Virus record (IMG/VR): IMGVR_UViG_3300005590_000060
Coordinates: 1 to 34,087 of that record
From: a virus
Length of the DNA: 34,087 nt
Direction: 5' to 3' (one strand)
Translations under genes and position numbers: made by a program
In this document: positions 6,422-14,753 of the stretch, piece by piece
Layout: every line of letters begins with the position of its first letter
How positions within the stretch are numbered: the first letter of the stretch is position 1
Notes under the pieces: generated by a model
The model's input: the letters and a program-made list of their open reading frames with translations, nothing else
Databases searched by the model: none
Told to the model about the DNA's origin: nothing

Positions 6422-8116
6422 ATGTCAAACGATCAGACTGAAATAGATAAATATAATAAACGACTTGAGTCGATGAAGTCTGAACGTTCAACGTTCATCA
6501 GTCTTTACCGTGATCTGTCAGACTATCACCTATCATATCGTGGTCGTTTTCTAACGTCTGACCGTAATAAGGGTTATCGACGTAACACGAAGCAATTCAA
6601 TAACAAATCACGAATGGCGGTTCGTACATTGGCGTCAGGTATGATGTCAGGTATTACGTCGCCAGCACGCCCATGGTTTCAACTGGGTACCGGTGATGCT
6701 GACTTGAATGAATCAGCCGCCGTGAAGCGATGGCTTCATGATGTTCAGTCCACTATGTACCGTGTGTTCAGTCAGTCGAATCTCTATAACTCATTACATG
6801 CTATCTATTCTGAACTGGGTGTATTCGGTACTGGCGCCATGGGTGTATTCACTGATTTTGAAAACGTGATTCATTGTGTCCCTTATACAGTGGGTGCTTA
6901 CGTCATTGCGCAGAACGGTAAGAATCAGGTAGATACGTTCTACCGTGAGTATGAGTTGACCGTATCTCAACTGGTGAAAGAATTCGGGTTGAAGAATTGT
7001 AGCCAACATGTACAGGAGCTTTGGCGCACGGGTAAAACTGAATCATGGATACAGGTTGTTCATGCGGTTGAACCTAATGATAACCGTGACCAGATGTCAC
7101 CATTAGCCAGCGAGAAGTCTGTGCGTTCTGTTTACTACGAGAAGCCTTCAGCACAGTCACGTGGAATGCGTAATGAGAATGGCGCCTTTCTGCGTAGATC
7201 AGGTTTTGATGATTTCCCAATCATGGTACCGCGTTGGAACCTAACCGGTGAAGACATCTACGGTACGGATTGCCCAGGTATGGATGCATTGGGTGACACC
7301 AAGGCGTTACAGCTGGGTGAGAAGCGTAAATATCAAGCGTTGGATAAAGTAGTGAGTCCACCGCTACAGGGTCCGTCCACCATGCGAGAGCAGATTAGTA
7401 ACGGTGGGTTAGCACCGAATGAGATTGTCTGGACAAGTAATACAACCGACAAGTTGTCACCGATTTACGATTACCGTCCTGATCTGAACGCAATGATGGC
7501 AATTAATAACGAATCAGAACAGCGTGTGTCACGTGCATTCTATGAAGACTTGTTCTTGATGATTGCCAATTCAGACCGTCGTCAGGTTACAGCTCGTGAG
7601 ATTGCAGAGAAGCAGGAAGAGAAGCTTCTGATGCTGGGTCCAGTACTTGAGCGACTTCATACTGAATTACTTGATCCATTAATAGACCGTACATTCAACA
7701 TCCTTCAACGTGCTGGCGTACTACCTCCGCCGCCGATTGAGCTACAAGACAAAGAGTTGCGTGTCGAATATGTATCAGTGTTGGCGCAAGCACAACGTAT
7801 GGTAGGTGTTGGCGCCATTGAGCGCACTGTTGGTTTCGCTGCGAACCTTGCAGGTATGTGGCCTGAAGCGCGTCATAAGATCGACGCAGCACAAGCGGTG
7901 GATGAATTCGCACAAGCGATGGGTATTAACCCAAGCATCGTTCGATCTGATGATGAAGTTGAAGCAGCTAATGCACAGGATGCTCAGAATGCAGCACGAG
8001 CGGCGGCAGCGGAGCAGGGTCAACAGTTGGCGGATACTGCGAAGACAGTTTCAGAAACGAGTGTTCAAGAAGGTAACGCTCTTAATACATTACTTGAGAA
8101 CTCAGGGTTAGCGTAA
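6422..8116 (+). CDS. Portal protein (T7 gp8-like head-tail connector)
   Basis: The 564-aa portal forms the dodecameric ring at the head vertex through which DNA enters and leaves and to which terminase and tail bind. The family signature is clear in SRMAVRTLASGMMSG followed by ITSPARPWFQL (about 63-88), then long helical segments and, near the C-terminus, an Ala/Gln-rich coiled region (AAEQGQQLADTAKTVSET). Length matches the T7-type connectors (about 535-560 aa). The ATG directly follows the previous stop and the next ATG directly follows its TAA, so the gene sits in a tightly packed late operon. Confidence 0.92.
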   Translation: MSNDQTEIDKYNKRLESMKSERSTFISLYRDLSDYHLSYRGRFLTSDRNKGYRRNTKQFNNKSRMAVRTLASGMMSGITSPARPWFQLGTGDADLNESAAVKRWLHDVQSTMYRVFSQSNLYNSLHAIYSELGVFGTGAMGVFTDFENVIHCVPYTVGAYVIAQNGKNQVDTFYREYELTVSQLVKEFGLKNCSQHVQELWRTGKTESWIQVVHAVEPNDNRDQMSPLASEKSVRSVYYEKPSAQSRGMRNENGAFLRRSGFDDFPIMVPRWNLTGEDIYGTDCPGMDALGDTKALQLGEKRKYQALDKVVSPPLQGPSTMREQISNGGLAPNEIVWTSNTTDKLSPIYDYRPDLNAMMAINNESEQRVSRAFYEDLFLMIANSDRRQVTAREIAEKQEEKLLMLGPVLERLHTELLDPLIDRTFNILQRAGVLPPPPIELQDKELRVEYVSVLAQAQRMVGVGAIERTVGFAANLAGMWPEARHKIDAAQAVDEFAQAMGINPSIVRSDDEVEAANAQDAQNAARAAAAEQGQQLADTAKTVSETSVQEGNALNTLLENSGLA

Positions 8117-8356
8117 ATGGATCAACAAATCATCAATAAAGATAACTGCATTCAGATGATGAGATCACCACAAGCACGTTCATTCATTTATCAGTATTTA
8201 AACAGTGTCAATGCTTTTGTTGACACTTTTAATCCTGATCCGTACATTCATGCTAGAACTGCTGGAATGCGTGCGGCAGGTTTGGTGATGACCCAAATGT
8301 TAAAAGAGTACGCACCTGAAGAATATAATTTAATGATACGGGAACAACATAAATGA
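8117..8356 (+). CDS. Bbp19-like small virion-module protein
   Basis: A 79-aa protein directly after the portal. The segment SPQARSFIYQYLNSVNAFVD, then TFNPDPYIHARTAGMRAAGL and VMTQMLKEYAPE follows the pattern of the Bbp19-like family, named for a Bordetella phage BPP-1 protein encoded between portal and scaffold. Its molecular role is not established. The same order here (portal, this gene, scaffold, capsid, Bbp16-like) supports the call. It overlaps the scaffold gene start by ATGA. Confidence 0.65.
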   Translation: MDQQIINKDNCIQMMRSPQARSFIYQYLNSVNAFVDTFNPDPYIHARTAGMRAAGLVMTQMLKEYAPEEYNLMIREQHK

Positions 8357-9009
8357 GTGATGACGTTGATGTAGCACCTGCTGAAACAGATGCTGGCACT
8401 AATAATGATTCGTTACTGACCGGTGATAATGTGGATGAATCCACAACAACGGGTGACGAATCTAACGAATCCACATCAGAAGGTGAAGGCTCTAATCCAG
8501 AAGGTGAAGGCTCTAATCCAGAAGGTGAGGTTAGCGATAAGTCCGACGAACCACTGACTGTCGAATCATTCACTGCACCGGAAGGTATGGAGCTTGATCA
8601 AGGCCTGATGAACGAAGTATTACCTTTGTTCAACGAAGCAGGACTTAGTAAAGAACAGTCACAAAAGTTAGTCGATGCTTACGCTGGTAAAATCCAAGCG
8701 GTCGAGCAGGCTCGGTTGGATACATTCACTCAACAGAAGAAGGAATGGGTTGAACAGTCCAAGACCGACTCTGAGTTCGGCGGTGATAGTTTCAATGAAA
8801 ATATCGCAGCAGCTAAGAGCGCAATGGATAAATTCGGCACACCGGAACTTACGAAGTTGATGGATGATTTTGGAGTGGGGAATCACCCTGAAATGATTCG
8901 TTTCATGGTGCGTGTGGGTCGTCAGACTCAGGAAGATGTGCCAGGTGGCGGTACTCCACAAAGCGACGGTAAAACTGCCGTTGATGTTCTTTATCCAACT
9001 CAATCTTAA
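8353..9009 (+). CDS. Scaffolding protein
   Basis: The 218-aa protein is very acidic over its first 75 residues, with a GEGSNPE repeat, then a helical part with NEAGLSKEQSQKLVDAYAGK (about 94-113) and AIDs typical of phage scaffolds such as QKKEWVEQSKTDSEFGG. Scaffolds fill the procapsid and guide coat assembly, then leave before packaging. Its position just before the major capsid gene is the classical one. It starts inside the end of the Bbp19-like gene (ATGA). No protease motif is visible, so a pure scaffold is favoured. Confidence 0.8.
   Translation: MSDDVDVAPAETDAGTNNDSLLTGDNVDESTTTGDESNESTSEGEGSNPEGEGSNPEGEVSDKSDEPLTVESFTAPEGMELDQGLMNEVLPLFNEAGLSKEQSQKLVDAYAGKIQAVEQARLDTFTQQKKEWVEQSKTDSEFGGDSFNENIAAAKSAMDKFGTPELTKLMDDFGVGNHPEMIRFMVRVGRQTQEDVPGGGTPQSDGKTAVDVLYPTQS
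8479..8530 (+). repeat. 21-bp tandem repeat in the scaffold gene
   Basis: Two exact 21-base units (8479-8499 and 8500-8520, beginning GAAGGTGAAGGCTCTAATCC) and a partial third encode the heptapeptide EGEGSNP in the acidic disordered N-terminus of the scaffold. Exact duplication indicates a recent slippage event that keeps the frame. Confidence 0.85.
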
Positions 9010-9027
9010 TAATAAGAGGAAATTGCT

Positions 9028-10023
9028 ATGGCCGTTTTAGGCAATACAATGATTGATCTAATCGACAAATACAGTCGTGAAGATCCGAACGGACAGGTGG
9101 TGAAAATCATCGAAATGCTTGCACAGGTTAACCCTGTGTTAGATGACGCCATCATGATGGAATGTAATAAGGGTACAACCCACATGCATACCGTCCGTAC
9201 CGGTTTACCTGCTGTAACATGGGGTAAGCTTTACAAAGGTATCCAACAGTCCAAGTCTAAGACCGCACAGGTTGAAGACACCACAGGTTTCGTAGAAGGT
9301 TTGAGTACAGTTGATACTCGACTACTTGACTTAGGTAATGAAGGTGCGATTCGCCTAAGTGAAGCACAGTCTTACCTTGAAGCCATGTCGCAGGAAGTAG
9401 CGACTAAACTATTCTACGGTAATACCGCTGATGATCCTGAAGAGTTCTTAGGCTTTGCACCGCGTTTCAATGACAAGTCTGCACCGAACGGTGGTCAGAT
9501 CATCGACGCAGGTGGTACGGGTTCTGATAACACGTCTATATGGTTCGTATCATGGGGTGATAACCAATGCTCCATGTTGTATCCGAAAGGTTCTCAAGCC
9601 GGTGTACAGCGTAAAGACATGGGTGAGCAGCGTGTCACTGATGGCGACGGTGAAGCGTACTATGCCAAAGAAGAGAAGTTCACTTGGCACGCAGGTCTTG
9701 CTGTTAAAGATTGGCGCTATGTGTCTCGTGTCGCAAACATCGACGTGAGTGATATGGCGGCTGGTTCTGTGAAGCTTTACGACTTCATGCGTAAAGCATA
9801 CTACAAACTGCAAACTCGACGTGTACCAGGTGGTAAACTAGCCATCTACTGTAACCGCGATGTACTTGAAGCATTGGATGCTTTGGCTACGAACGCAGGT
9901 GCAAGTGATAGTTTTGTTCGTCTGAAGCCGATGGAAATCGAAGGTAAGGAGGTAATGACTTACCGTGGTATCCCAATCCGCGAAACAGATGCGTTGATCA
10001 ACACTGAGGCACAAGTGGTTTAA
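9028..10023 (+). CDS. Major capsid protein
   Basis: A 331-aa coat protein of presumed HK97 fold, similar in type to the BPP-1 Bbp17 group. Visible landmarks: an N-terminal helix (TMIDLIDKYS), the segment PVLDDAIMMECNKGTTHMHT, RTGLPAVTWGKLYKGIQQSK (about 56-75), SYLEAMSQEVATKLFYGN (E-loop/A-domain boundary), and the C-terminal A-domain strand MTYRGIPIRETDALI. It is preceded by AAGAGGAAA, about 7 bases before the ATG and the strongest ribosome binding site in the late operon, fitting an abundant product. Scaffold upstream and cement protein downstream support the identification. A hairpin overlaps its stop codon. Confidence 0.9.
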   Translation: MAVLGNTMIDLIDKYSREDPNGQVVKIIEMLAQVNPVLDDAIMMECNKGTTHMHTVRTGLPAVTWGKLYKGIQQSKSKTAQVEDTTGFVEGLSTVDTRLLDLGNEGAIRLSEAQSYLEAMSQEVATKLFYGNTADDPEEFLGFAPRFNDKSAPNGGQIIDAGGTGSDNTSIWFVSWGDNQCSMLYPKGSQAGVQRKDMGEQRVTDGDGEAYYAKEEKFTWHAGLAVKDWRYVSRVANIDVSDMAAGSVKLYDFMRKAYYKLQTRRVPGGKLAIYCNRDVLEALDALATNAGASDSFVRLKPMEIEGKEVMTYRGIPIRETDALINTEAQVV

Positions 10024-10033
10024 TACCACTTGT
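10011..10033 (+). terminator. Hairpin over the capsid gene stop codon
   Basis: ACAAGTGGT (10011-10019) and ACCACTTGT (10025-10033) form a perfect 9-bp stem around the loop TTAAT, which includes the stop codon. No run of T follows, so it is more likely an mRNA stability or processing element, or a partial terminator, that adjusts expression of capsid versus downstream genes. Confidence 0.5.
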
Positions 10034-10055
10034 CCACTAACAGAAGGATAAAATT

Positions 10056-10484
10056 ATGATCTTATCTCAACAATTGTTATTCAGTGATGATCAAGCCGTC
10101 ACTGCTACAGCAATCTCAACAAACGTGGTTGACCTAGGTGTACCGGGTACACCATACGGTGCAGTCGCACCGATTAATCAAGATGTGGGTAAGGGCACTC
10201 CTGTACCGATTTTGATTCAAGTGACTGAAGATTTTGATAATCTTACGTCGTTGGAAGTCACCATTGAAACCGGTGATAGTGCAGCCCTCGGTGATGCGCG
10301 TGTATCTGAAACTATCTTGCTAGCTAACTTAGTGGCAGGTAAGCAGACGTGCATCCAGGTTCTACCGAACTGCATTAATAAGCGTTATCTCGGTGTACGT
10401 TACACTGTGACGGGTACTGCACCGACGACTGGTAAGATTACAGCGAGCATCACTGCTGGTAATCAGACTAACTTCACTGGTTAA
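10056..10484 (+). CDS. Bbp16-like capsid cement (decoration) protein
   Basis: A 142-aa beta-rich protein. Its start, MILSQQLLFSDDQAVTATAI followed by STNVVDLGVPGTPYGAVAP, and the later segments VPILIQVTEDFDNLTSLEVT and YLGVRYTVTGTAPTTGKITA match the pattern of the Bbp16 family. In BPP-1 this protein forms the cementing layer on the capsid surface. AGAAGGA lies about 7 bases before the ATG. It lies between two hairpins and directly after the capsid gene, as in related phages, so dosage parallel to the capsid protein is expected. Confidence 0.85.
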   Translation: MILSQQLLFSDDQAVTATAISTNVVDLGVPGTPYGAVAPINQDVGKGTPVPILIQVTEDFDNLTSLEVTIETGDSAALGDARVSETILLANLVAGKQTCIQVLPNCINKRYLGVRYTVTGTAPTTGKITASITAGNQTNFTG

Positions 10485-10492
10485 TCGACCAC

Positions 10493-10520
10493 GAATCAGG
10501 GACTTAACGGTCCCTGATTC
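10493..10520 (+). terminator. Strong hairpin after the cement protein gene
   Basis: GAATCAGGGAC (10493-10503) and GTCCCTGATTC (10510-10520) form a perfect 11-bp stem with a 6-base loop, 9 bases after the cement gene stop and 20 bases before the next start. It is not followed by T residues. It could be a terminator of unusual type or a 3' end stabiliser for the capsid/cement mRNA. Confidence 0.55.
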
Positions 10521-10539
10521 CCACATTGAGGGATAACAA

Positions 10540-10764
10540 ATGCCACAATATAAAGTTAAAAGTATTGGGTTTTATGACGGTAAGCTTTATGACCCTGAGG
10601 GTAAGCGTAAAGTGTTAAACACTGTTAAGCCGTTCCCAAAAGGTAAGACCCCATCTTGGTTGGAACCATTAAGTGCAACTAAGAAGCCTGTCAAGAAGCC
10701 TACTAAACCTGTAACATCACCTGAACCAGATTTCGGTGCGAGTTCGACCGTAGAAACAGTTTAG
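10540..10764 (+). CDS. Small hypothetical virion-region protein, 74 aa
   Basis: The start is supported by GAGGGA, 7 bases before the ATG. The N-terminal half (KSIGFYDGKLYDPEGKRKVL) looks like a small beta domain seen in short phage proteins between capsid and tail-tube genes. The C-terminal half is Lys/Pro-rich (TKKPVKKPTKPV) and probably disordered. No function is assigned; a minor head-tail joining protein is possible from position alone. Confidence 0.65.
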   Translation: MPQYKVKSIGFYDGKLYDPEGKRKVLNTVKPFPKGKTPSWLEPLSATKKPVKKPTKPVTSPEPDFGASSTVETV

Positions 10765-10777
10765 GAATGGGTGACTT

Positions 10778-11425
10778 ATGGCTTCAGAAGTTGATATTTG
10801 CAATATAGCACTTTCGAATATTCGCGCTAAGACGATCAACTCGTTGAATGAGAACAGTCTACAAGCTCAAAATTGTAAGCTGTTTTATCCAATACTGAGG
10901 GATCAGCTTTTAGAAGACACACCGTGGCAGTTTGCACATAAATCGAAGCCATTAAGTCTCACCACATTAGTGAACTTCAATTGGAGGTATGTCTATCAGT
11001 ACCCGATTGATTGCATTCGTATCAATAAACTGATGATTGATTACGAAGGTATCCGTGATGAAACCTTCGGTAGTACTCGTAAAGTTCAATATGAAGTGAT
11101 GAATATTGATGACATGAAGGTCATCGTATCTGATCAACAGTGTTTACATATCGATTATCGAGCTAAAATCACAGATGTGAATCTATTCAGCAATCTGTTC
11201 AGAATGACGTTATCACATTTATTAGCGTCTGAGATTGCAATACCTATCATCGGTGCTGAGATGGGTCGTCAGTTGCGATCCGATAATTACCAGATTTATG
11301 AAACATACCTTAACTCAGCAATCGGTAGTAATAATAATGAACGTCACATAGCTGTACCTGAGAGTGAGTTCATCACCACTCAAGGTACAGACAACACTCG
11401 ATGGGAGCGGTGGCCGAATGGCTGA
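10778..11425 (+). CDS. Tail tubular protein A (T7 gp11-like adaptor)
   Basis: A 215-aa adaptor that docks under the portal as a dodecameric ring and connects it to the tail nozzle. Recognisable pattern: SEVDICNIALSNIRAKTINS, LFYPILRDQLLEDTPWQFAH (about 38-57), then YVYQYPIDCIRINKLMI. Length is close to T7 gp11 (196 aa). AGGAATGGG precedes the ATG. Its end overlaps the start of the next gene by eight bases. Confidence 0.9.
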   Translation: MASEVDICNIALSNIRAKTINSLNENSLQAQNCKLFYPILRDQLLEDTPWQFAHKSKPLSLTTLVNFNWRYVYQYPIDCIRINKLMIDYEGIRDETFGSTRKVQYEVMNIDDMKVIVSDQQCLHIDYRAKITDVNLFSNLFRMTLSHLLASEIAIPIIGAEMGRQLRSDNYQIYETYLNSAIGSNNNERHIAVPESEFITTQGTDNTRWERWPNG

Positions 11426-13736
11426 AACAATACAACGTAGTTTCACAGGCGGTGAGATAACCCCTGAACTCCAGTCAAGAGCTGACATGGTTAAATACAT
11501 GACAGGTCTGAAGCGTTGTGAGAACTTCATCATTAAACCACAGGGTGGCGCCTTCAGTAGACCCGGTACACGTTTCATCGGTGAAGTTAAAGATTCATCA
11601 AGGCGTAGCAGATTAATCCCTTTCCAGTTCAATGAAGAACAGACATACGTTCTGGTCTTCGAACGTCAGTCAATACAGTTTATAAAGAATGGCGCTTACA
11701 TTTTAGATGGCGGCGGTCCTAATCGTTACGAATTATTCACACCATATCTTTCGACACAGTTGAGTGAGCTGAGTTACACCCAATCAGCTGATGTTATTAC
11801 CATTGTGCATCCTGATCATGAGCCGCGTAACCTATCAAGATTGGCTGATGATAGTTGGACACTGACAACGATTGACTATGCACCGACAGTCCCATCACCG
11901 GTATTAGATGATCAAGCTGCTGTTGGTACAGGGATAACTGCTATCACTAATGCGAACCCCGCTGTACTAACAGTTGGTAGTACCAGTCTGTATACGACCG
12001 GTGATAATACGTTCATCGCCGGTGTCGGCGGCATGACAGAGCTGAATGATAATGTTTATACAGTTACGGTTATAGACCCTACGACTATGTCTATTGACGT
12101 GGATTCCACTACGTTCGGTACCTATACATCGGGTGGTATTGCTTATGCAGATGGCGGTATTGGTACTGGTGGAGCCGGAGCCGGTGACTATGACAAAGAA
12201 TACTCATATGTTGTTACAGCCGTTGATGAGAACGGTGTAGAATCGTTGCAATCTAACACAGCGTCAATAACTACAAAGTCATTGAGTCAGACTGCATATG
12301 TTCGCTTACGATGGGATGCAGTACCTGAAGCTGACTATTACAGGGTTTATAAAGATACCTCTGCTATTTCAAATGTGTTCGGATGGATCGGGGATGTTGA
12401 TGGTATACAGTTCCGTGATTACAATGTTGCACCGATTACAAGTGATGCTCCTCCACAGGATCGTGACCCATTTATAACACCTGGAAACCGTCCCAGTACG
12501 GTAACGTATTTCCAACAACGTCAGATTTTTGCTAATACGTTTAATGAACCTCAGACCGTGTTCACTACGCAGACCAACAACTTCAGATCATTACGTGTAT
12601 CGTCACCGACGAAAGCAGATGACGCAATCACGTTCACCGTTGCCAGTCAGTTAGTGAACGAGATTAAACATCTAATCAGCTTAGATTCATTAATATTGCT
12701 TACATCCGGTGGGGAATTCAGAACGACAGAAGGTCAGGATCAAGTACTTACACCATCAACAGTCGGTGTGCGTGCTCAGTCGTATAATGGCGCTTCATCA
12801 ACTAGACCTGTGATCGTCAATGACACAGCTCTGTACGTTCAAGAGAAGGGCAACAAGGTTCGTGATCTGCGATATAGCTTCAATGATGACCGCTTCTCAG
12901 GGACCGATCTATCAATCATGGCTCAACATCTTGTAGAAGGTTACACCATTGAAGAGATGAGCTATGCCGATGAACCTTATGGGATAGTATGGCTCACACG
13001 CAATGACGGTGTGTTACTGGGTCTAACCTATCAACGTGAGCATCAGGTATGGGCGTGGCATCAGCATAGTACAACAGGTTCATTTGAATCAGTTGTGACA
13101 GTCAGTGAAGGTGGTCGTGATGCCACATACGTAACAGTCCTTCGCCCAATAGACGGGCAGTTAGTTCGATATGTTGAACGCATGGAACCAAGGTTTGATG
13201 ATCAACCTGAAGACGTTTTTTGTGTGGATTCAGGACTATCCTATGACGGTAATCCTGCTAGTACTTTCTCAAATTTAGAACATCTCGAAGGTTCAGAAGT
13301 TGCAATCGTAGCGGATGGCGTGGTGATCAAAGGTAAAACCGTATCAGGTGGTCAAGTAACTTTAGACCGTGATTACAGTAAAGTGAGTATAGGTTTAGCG
13401 TATACACCGGTCATGGAAACCTTAGACATCGATACCAGTTCAATGGTTGAGACGTTGAAGACACGACGCGTCAGTATAGGGCGTGTCACGTTAGAGACGT
13501 TGAATTCACGCGGTGGATGGGTCGGCGGTCGTAATGATGACGGTTCATACCCTGATATGGTTGAGATCAAACCGCGGTACGACAGTGATAATTATAACGC
13601 TATGTCGCTGCGATCCATCAAAGCTGAAGTGATTATTAATTCAAACTGGCAACAGACGGGTGGACTTCGCATTGAACAACGTGACCCAATGCCTTTGGCG
13701 ATTACATCAATCATTCCTGAGTTGGACCTAAGCTAA
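11418..13736 (+). CDS. Tail tubular protein B (T7 gp12-like tail nozzle)
   Basis: A 772-aa nozzle protein forming the tip of the short tail. The chosen start is ATG 11418 (MAETIQRSFTGGEITPELQS), preceded by GGGAGCGG; the frame is open further upstream, but that part overlaps the adaptor gene. The segment CENFIIKPQGGAFSRPGTRF (about 32-51) is typical of these nozzles. Two inserted beta domains are seen: one around residues 174-240 resembling the FCCH-type domain found in phage tail proteins, and a fibronectin III-like domain around 258-345 (YSYVVTAVDENGVES ... YYRVYKDTSA). These surface insertions are common in marine phages and may mediate contact with fibres or cell surface. Confidence 0.88.
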   Translation: MAETIQRSFTGGEITPELQSRADMVKYMTGLKRCENFIIKPQGGAFSRPGTRFIGEVKDSSRRSRLIPFQFNEEQTYVLVFERQSIQFIKNGAYILDGGGPNRYELFTPYLSTQLSELSYTQSADVITIVHPDHEPRNLSRLADDSWTLTTIDYAPTVPSPVLDDQAAVGTGITAITNANPAVLTVGSTSLYTTGDNTFIAGVGGMTELNDNVYTVTVIDPTTMSIDVDSTTFGTYTSGGIAYADGGIGTGGAGAGDYDKEYSYVVTAVDENGVESLQSNTASITTKSLSQTAYVRLRWDAVPEADYYRVYKDTSAISNVFGWIGDVDGIQFRDYNVAPITSDAPPQDRDPFITPGNRPSTVTYFQQRQIFANTFNEPQTVFTTQTNNFRSLRVSSPTKADDAITFTVASQLVNEIKHLISLDSLILLTSGGEFRTTEGQDQVLTPSTVGVRAQSYNGASSTRPVIVNDTALYVQEKGNKVRDLRYSFNDDRFSGTDLSIMAQHLVEGYTIEEMSYADEPYGIVWLTRNDGVLLGLTYQREHQVWAWHQHSTTGSFESVVTVSEGGRDATYVTVLRPIDGQLVRYVERMEPRFDDQPEDVFCVDSGLSYDGNPASTFSNLEHLEGSEVAIVADGVVIKGKTVSGGQVTLDRDYSKVSIGLAYTPVMETLDIDTSSMVETLKTRRVSIGRVTLETLNSRGGWVGGRNDDGSYPDMVEIKPRYDSDNYNAMSLRSIKAEVIINSNWQQTGGLRIEQRDPMPLAITSIIPELDLS

Positions 13737-14204
13737 GTGCTTGAATTTAAACAACCTACTGAAGATATGTTACAGTTCATCGCAGACAATATGCGTGACG
13801 CTGATATTGATGAAGTACGTGCTGCAAGCAATAAAGACCCAATCACCGCTGTAACTGAGGGTGTGCGGGTTTCGGACTTCTCATCGGTAGCTGTCATAAA
13901 TGGTGATATAGTTGCTGTCATGGGTGTTGTTAAGAACAGTACTTTAACTGACAATGGTATCGCGTGGTTACTGGGTACCGTGTTTGTCGATAAACACCGG
14001 CGTGAGTTTCTTGAGAATTCGCATAAAGTATTGAATGCCATGTTAGATGTGTGCCCTGAATTGTCTAACCATGTACATGCTAAAAATAAAATAAGTGTTC
14101 GTTGGCTGAAATGGTTAGGCTTTAATGTAAAAGAACCTAAACCTTTCGGTGTGAATGGTGAACTATTCCATGAGTTTAAAATAAGGAAAGGTTGTAATGT
14201 GTGA
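13737..14204 (+). CDS. T7 gp13-like internal virion protein A (GNAT-like fold, DUF2833)
   Basis: A 155-aa protein starting at GTG, which directly follows the nozzle gene stop. Features match DUF2833: GDIVAVMGVVKNS, GIAWLLGTVFVDKH (about 75-88), FLENSHKVLNAMLDVCPELS, and KISVRWLKWLGF (about 115-126). The family has a GNAT acetyltransferase-like fold. T7 gp13 is needed for correct virion assembly, but no enzymatic activity is shown for it, so none is claimed. It precedes the gp14-, gp15- and gp16-like genes in the same order as in T7. Confidence 0.85.
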   Translation: MLEFKQPTEDMLQFIADNMRDADIDEVRAASNKDPITAVTEGVRVSDFSSVAVINGDIVAVMGVVKNSTLTDNGIAWLLGTVFVDKHRREFLENSHKVLNAMLDVCPELSNHVHAKNKISVRWLKWLGFNVKEPKPFGVNGELFHEFKIRKGCNV

Positions 14205-14751
14205 ACCGACTACCATCGCTATTGCAGCTATCGCCACGTCACAAGTTATGCAAGGGTACGCTGCTAAACAGCAGGGTGAGTTTGAAGATGACGTTTCTCG
14301 TTACAATGCGCGTCAGATGGAAAACCAAGCCACTCGTACTCGTAATGTCGGTATAGATGAGGAAATGAAGCACCGTGAGAAGGTAGCTCAGTTAACTTCT
14401 ACACAGCGTGCTCAGTTAGCCGCATCCGGTGTTGATATCGAGAGTGGTTCAGCACTTGCACTCCAAGAAGATACAGCGACACTCGGTGAAGCAGATGCGT
14501 TACGTATTCGTAGTAACTTTGCAGACCGTGCTGCATCACTTGATGATCAAGCTGATATTACACGCGCACAAGGTCGTGCAGCTCAGACAGCAGGTCAGCG
14601 TGCATTTGCAGGGTCTCTACTCAGCGCAGGTGGTACGGTGGCTGGTAAGTGGTATACACCGACTAGTTCAGCCACCAGCTCAACAGCATTCACGACCACC
14701 ACGGGAACACCTGTCGCTACTAACTCTACACTGACCTATACAGGTGGTTAA
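14197..14751 (+). CDS. T7 gp14-like internal core (ejection) protein
   Basis: A 184-aa protein beginning MCEPTTIAIAAIATSQVMQG, a short hydrophobic helix, followed by long charged helices (residues 25-125, many Gln, Arg and Ala) with LAASGVDIESGSALALQEDT, a pattern typical of gp14 equivalents. The C-terminal 40 residues are Thr/Ser-rich. In T7, gp14 is ejected first and forms a pore in the outer membrane. AAGGAAAGG precedes the ATG, which overlaps the previous gene by eight bases. Confidence 0.8.
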   Translation: MCEPTTIAIAAIATSQVMQGYAAKQQGEFEDDVSRYNARQMENQATRTRNVGIDEEMKHREKVAQLTSTQRAQLAASGVDIESGSALALQEDTATLGEADALRIRSNFADRAASLDDQADITRAQGRAAQTAGQRAFAGSLLSAGGTVAGKWYTPTSSATSSTAFTTTTGTPVATNSTLTYTGG

Positions 14752-14753
14752 TT

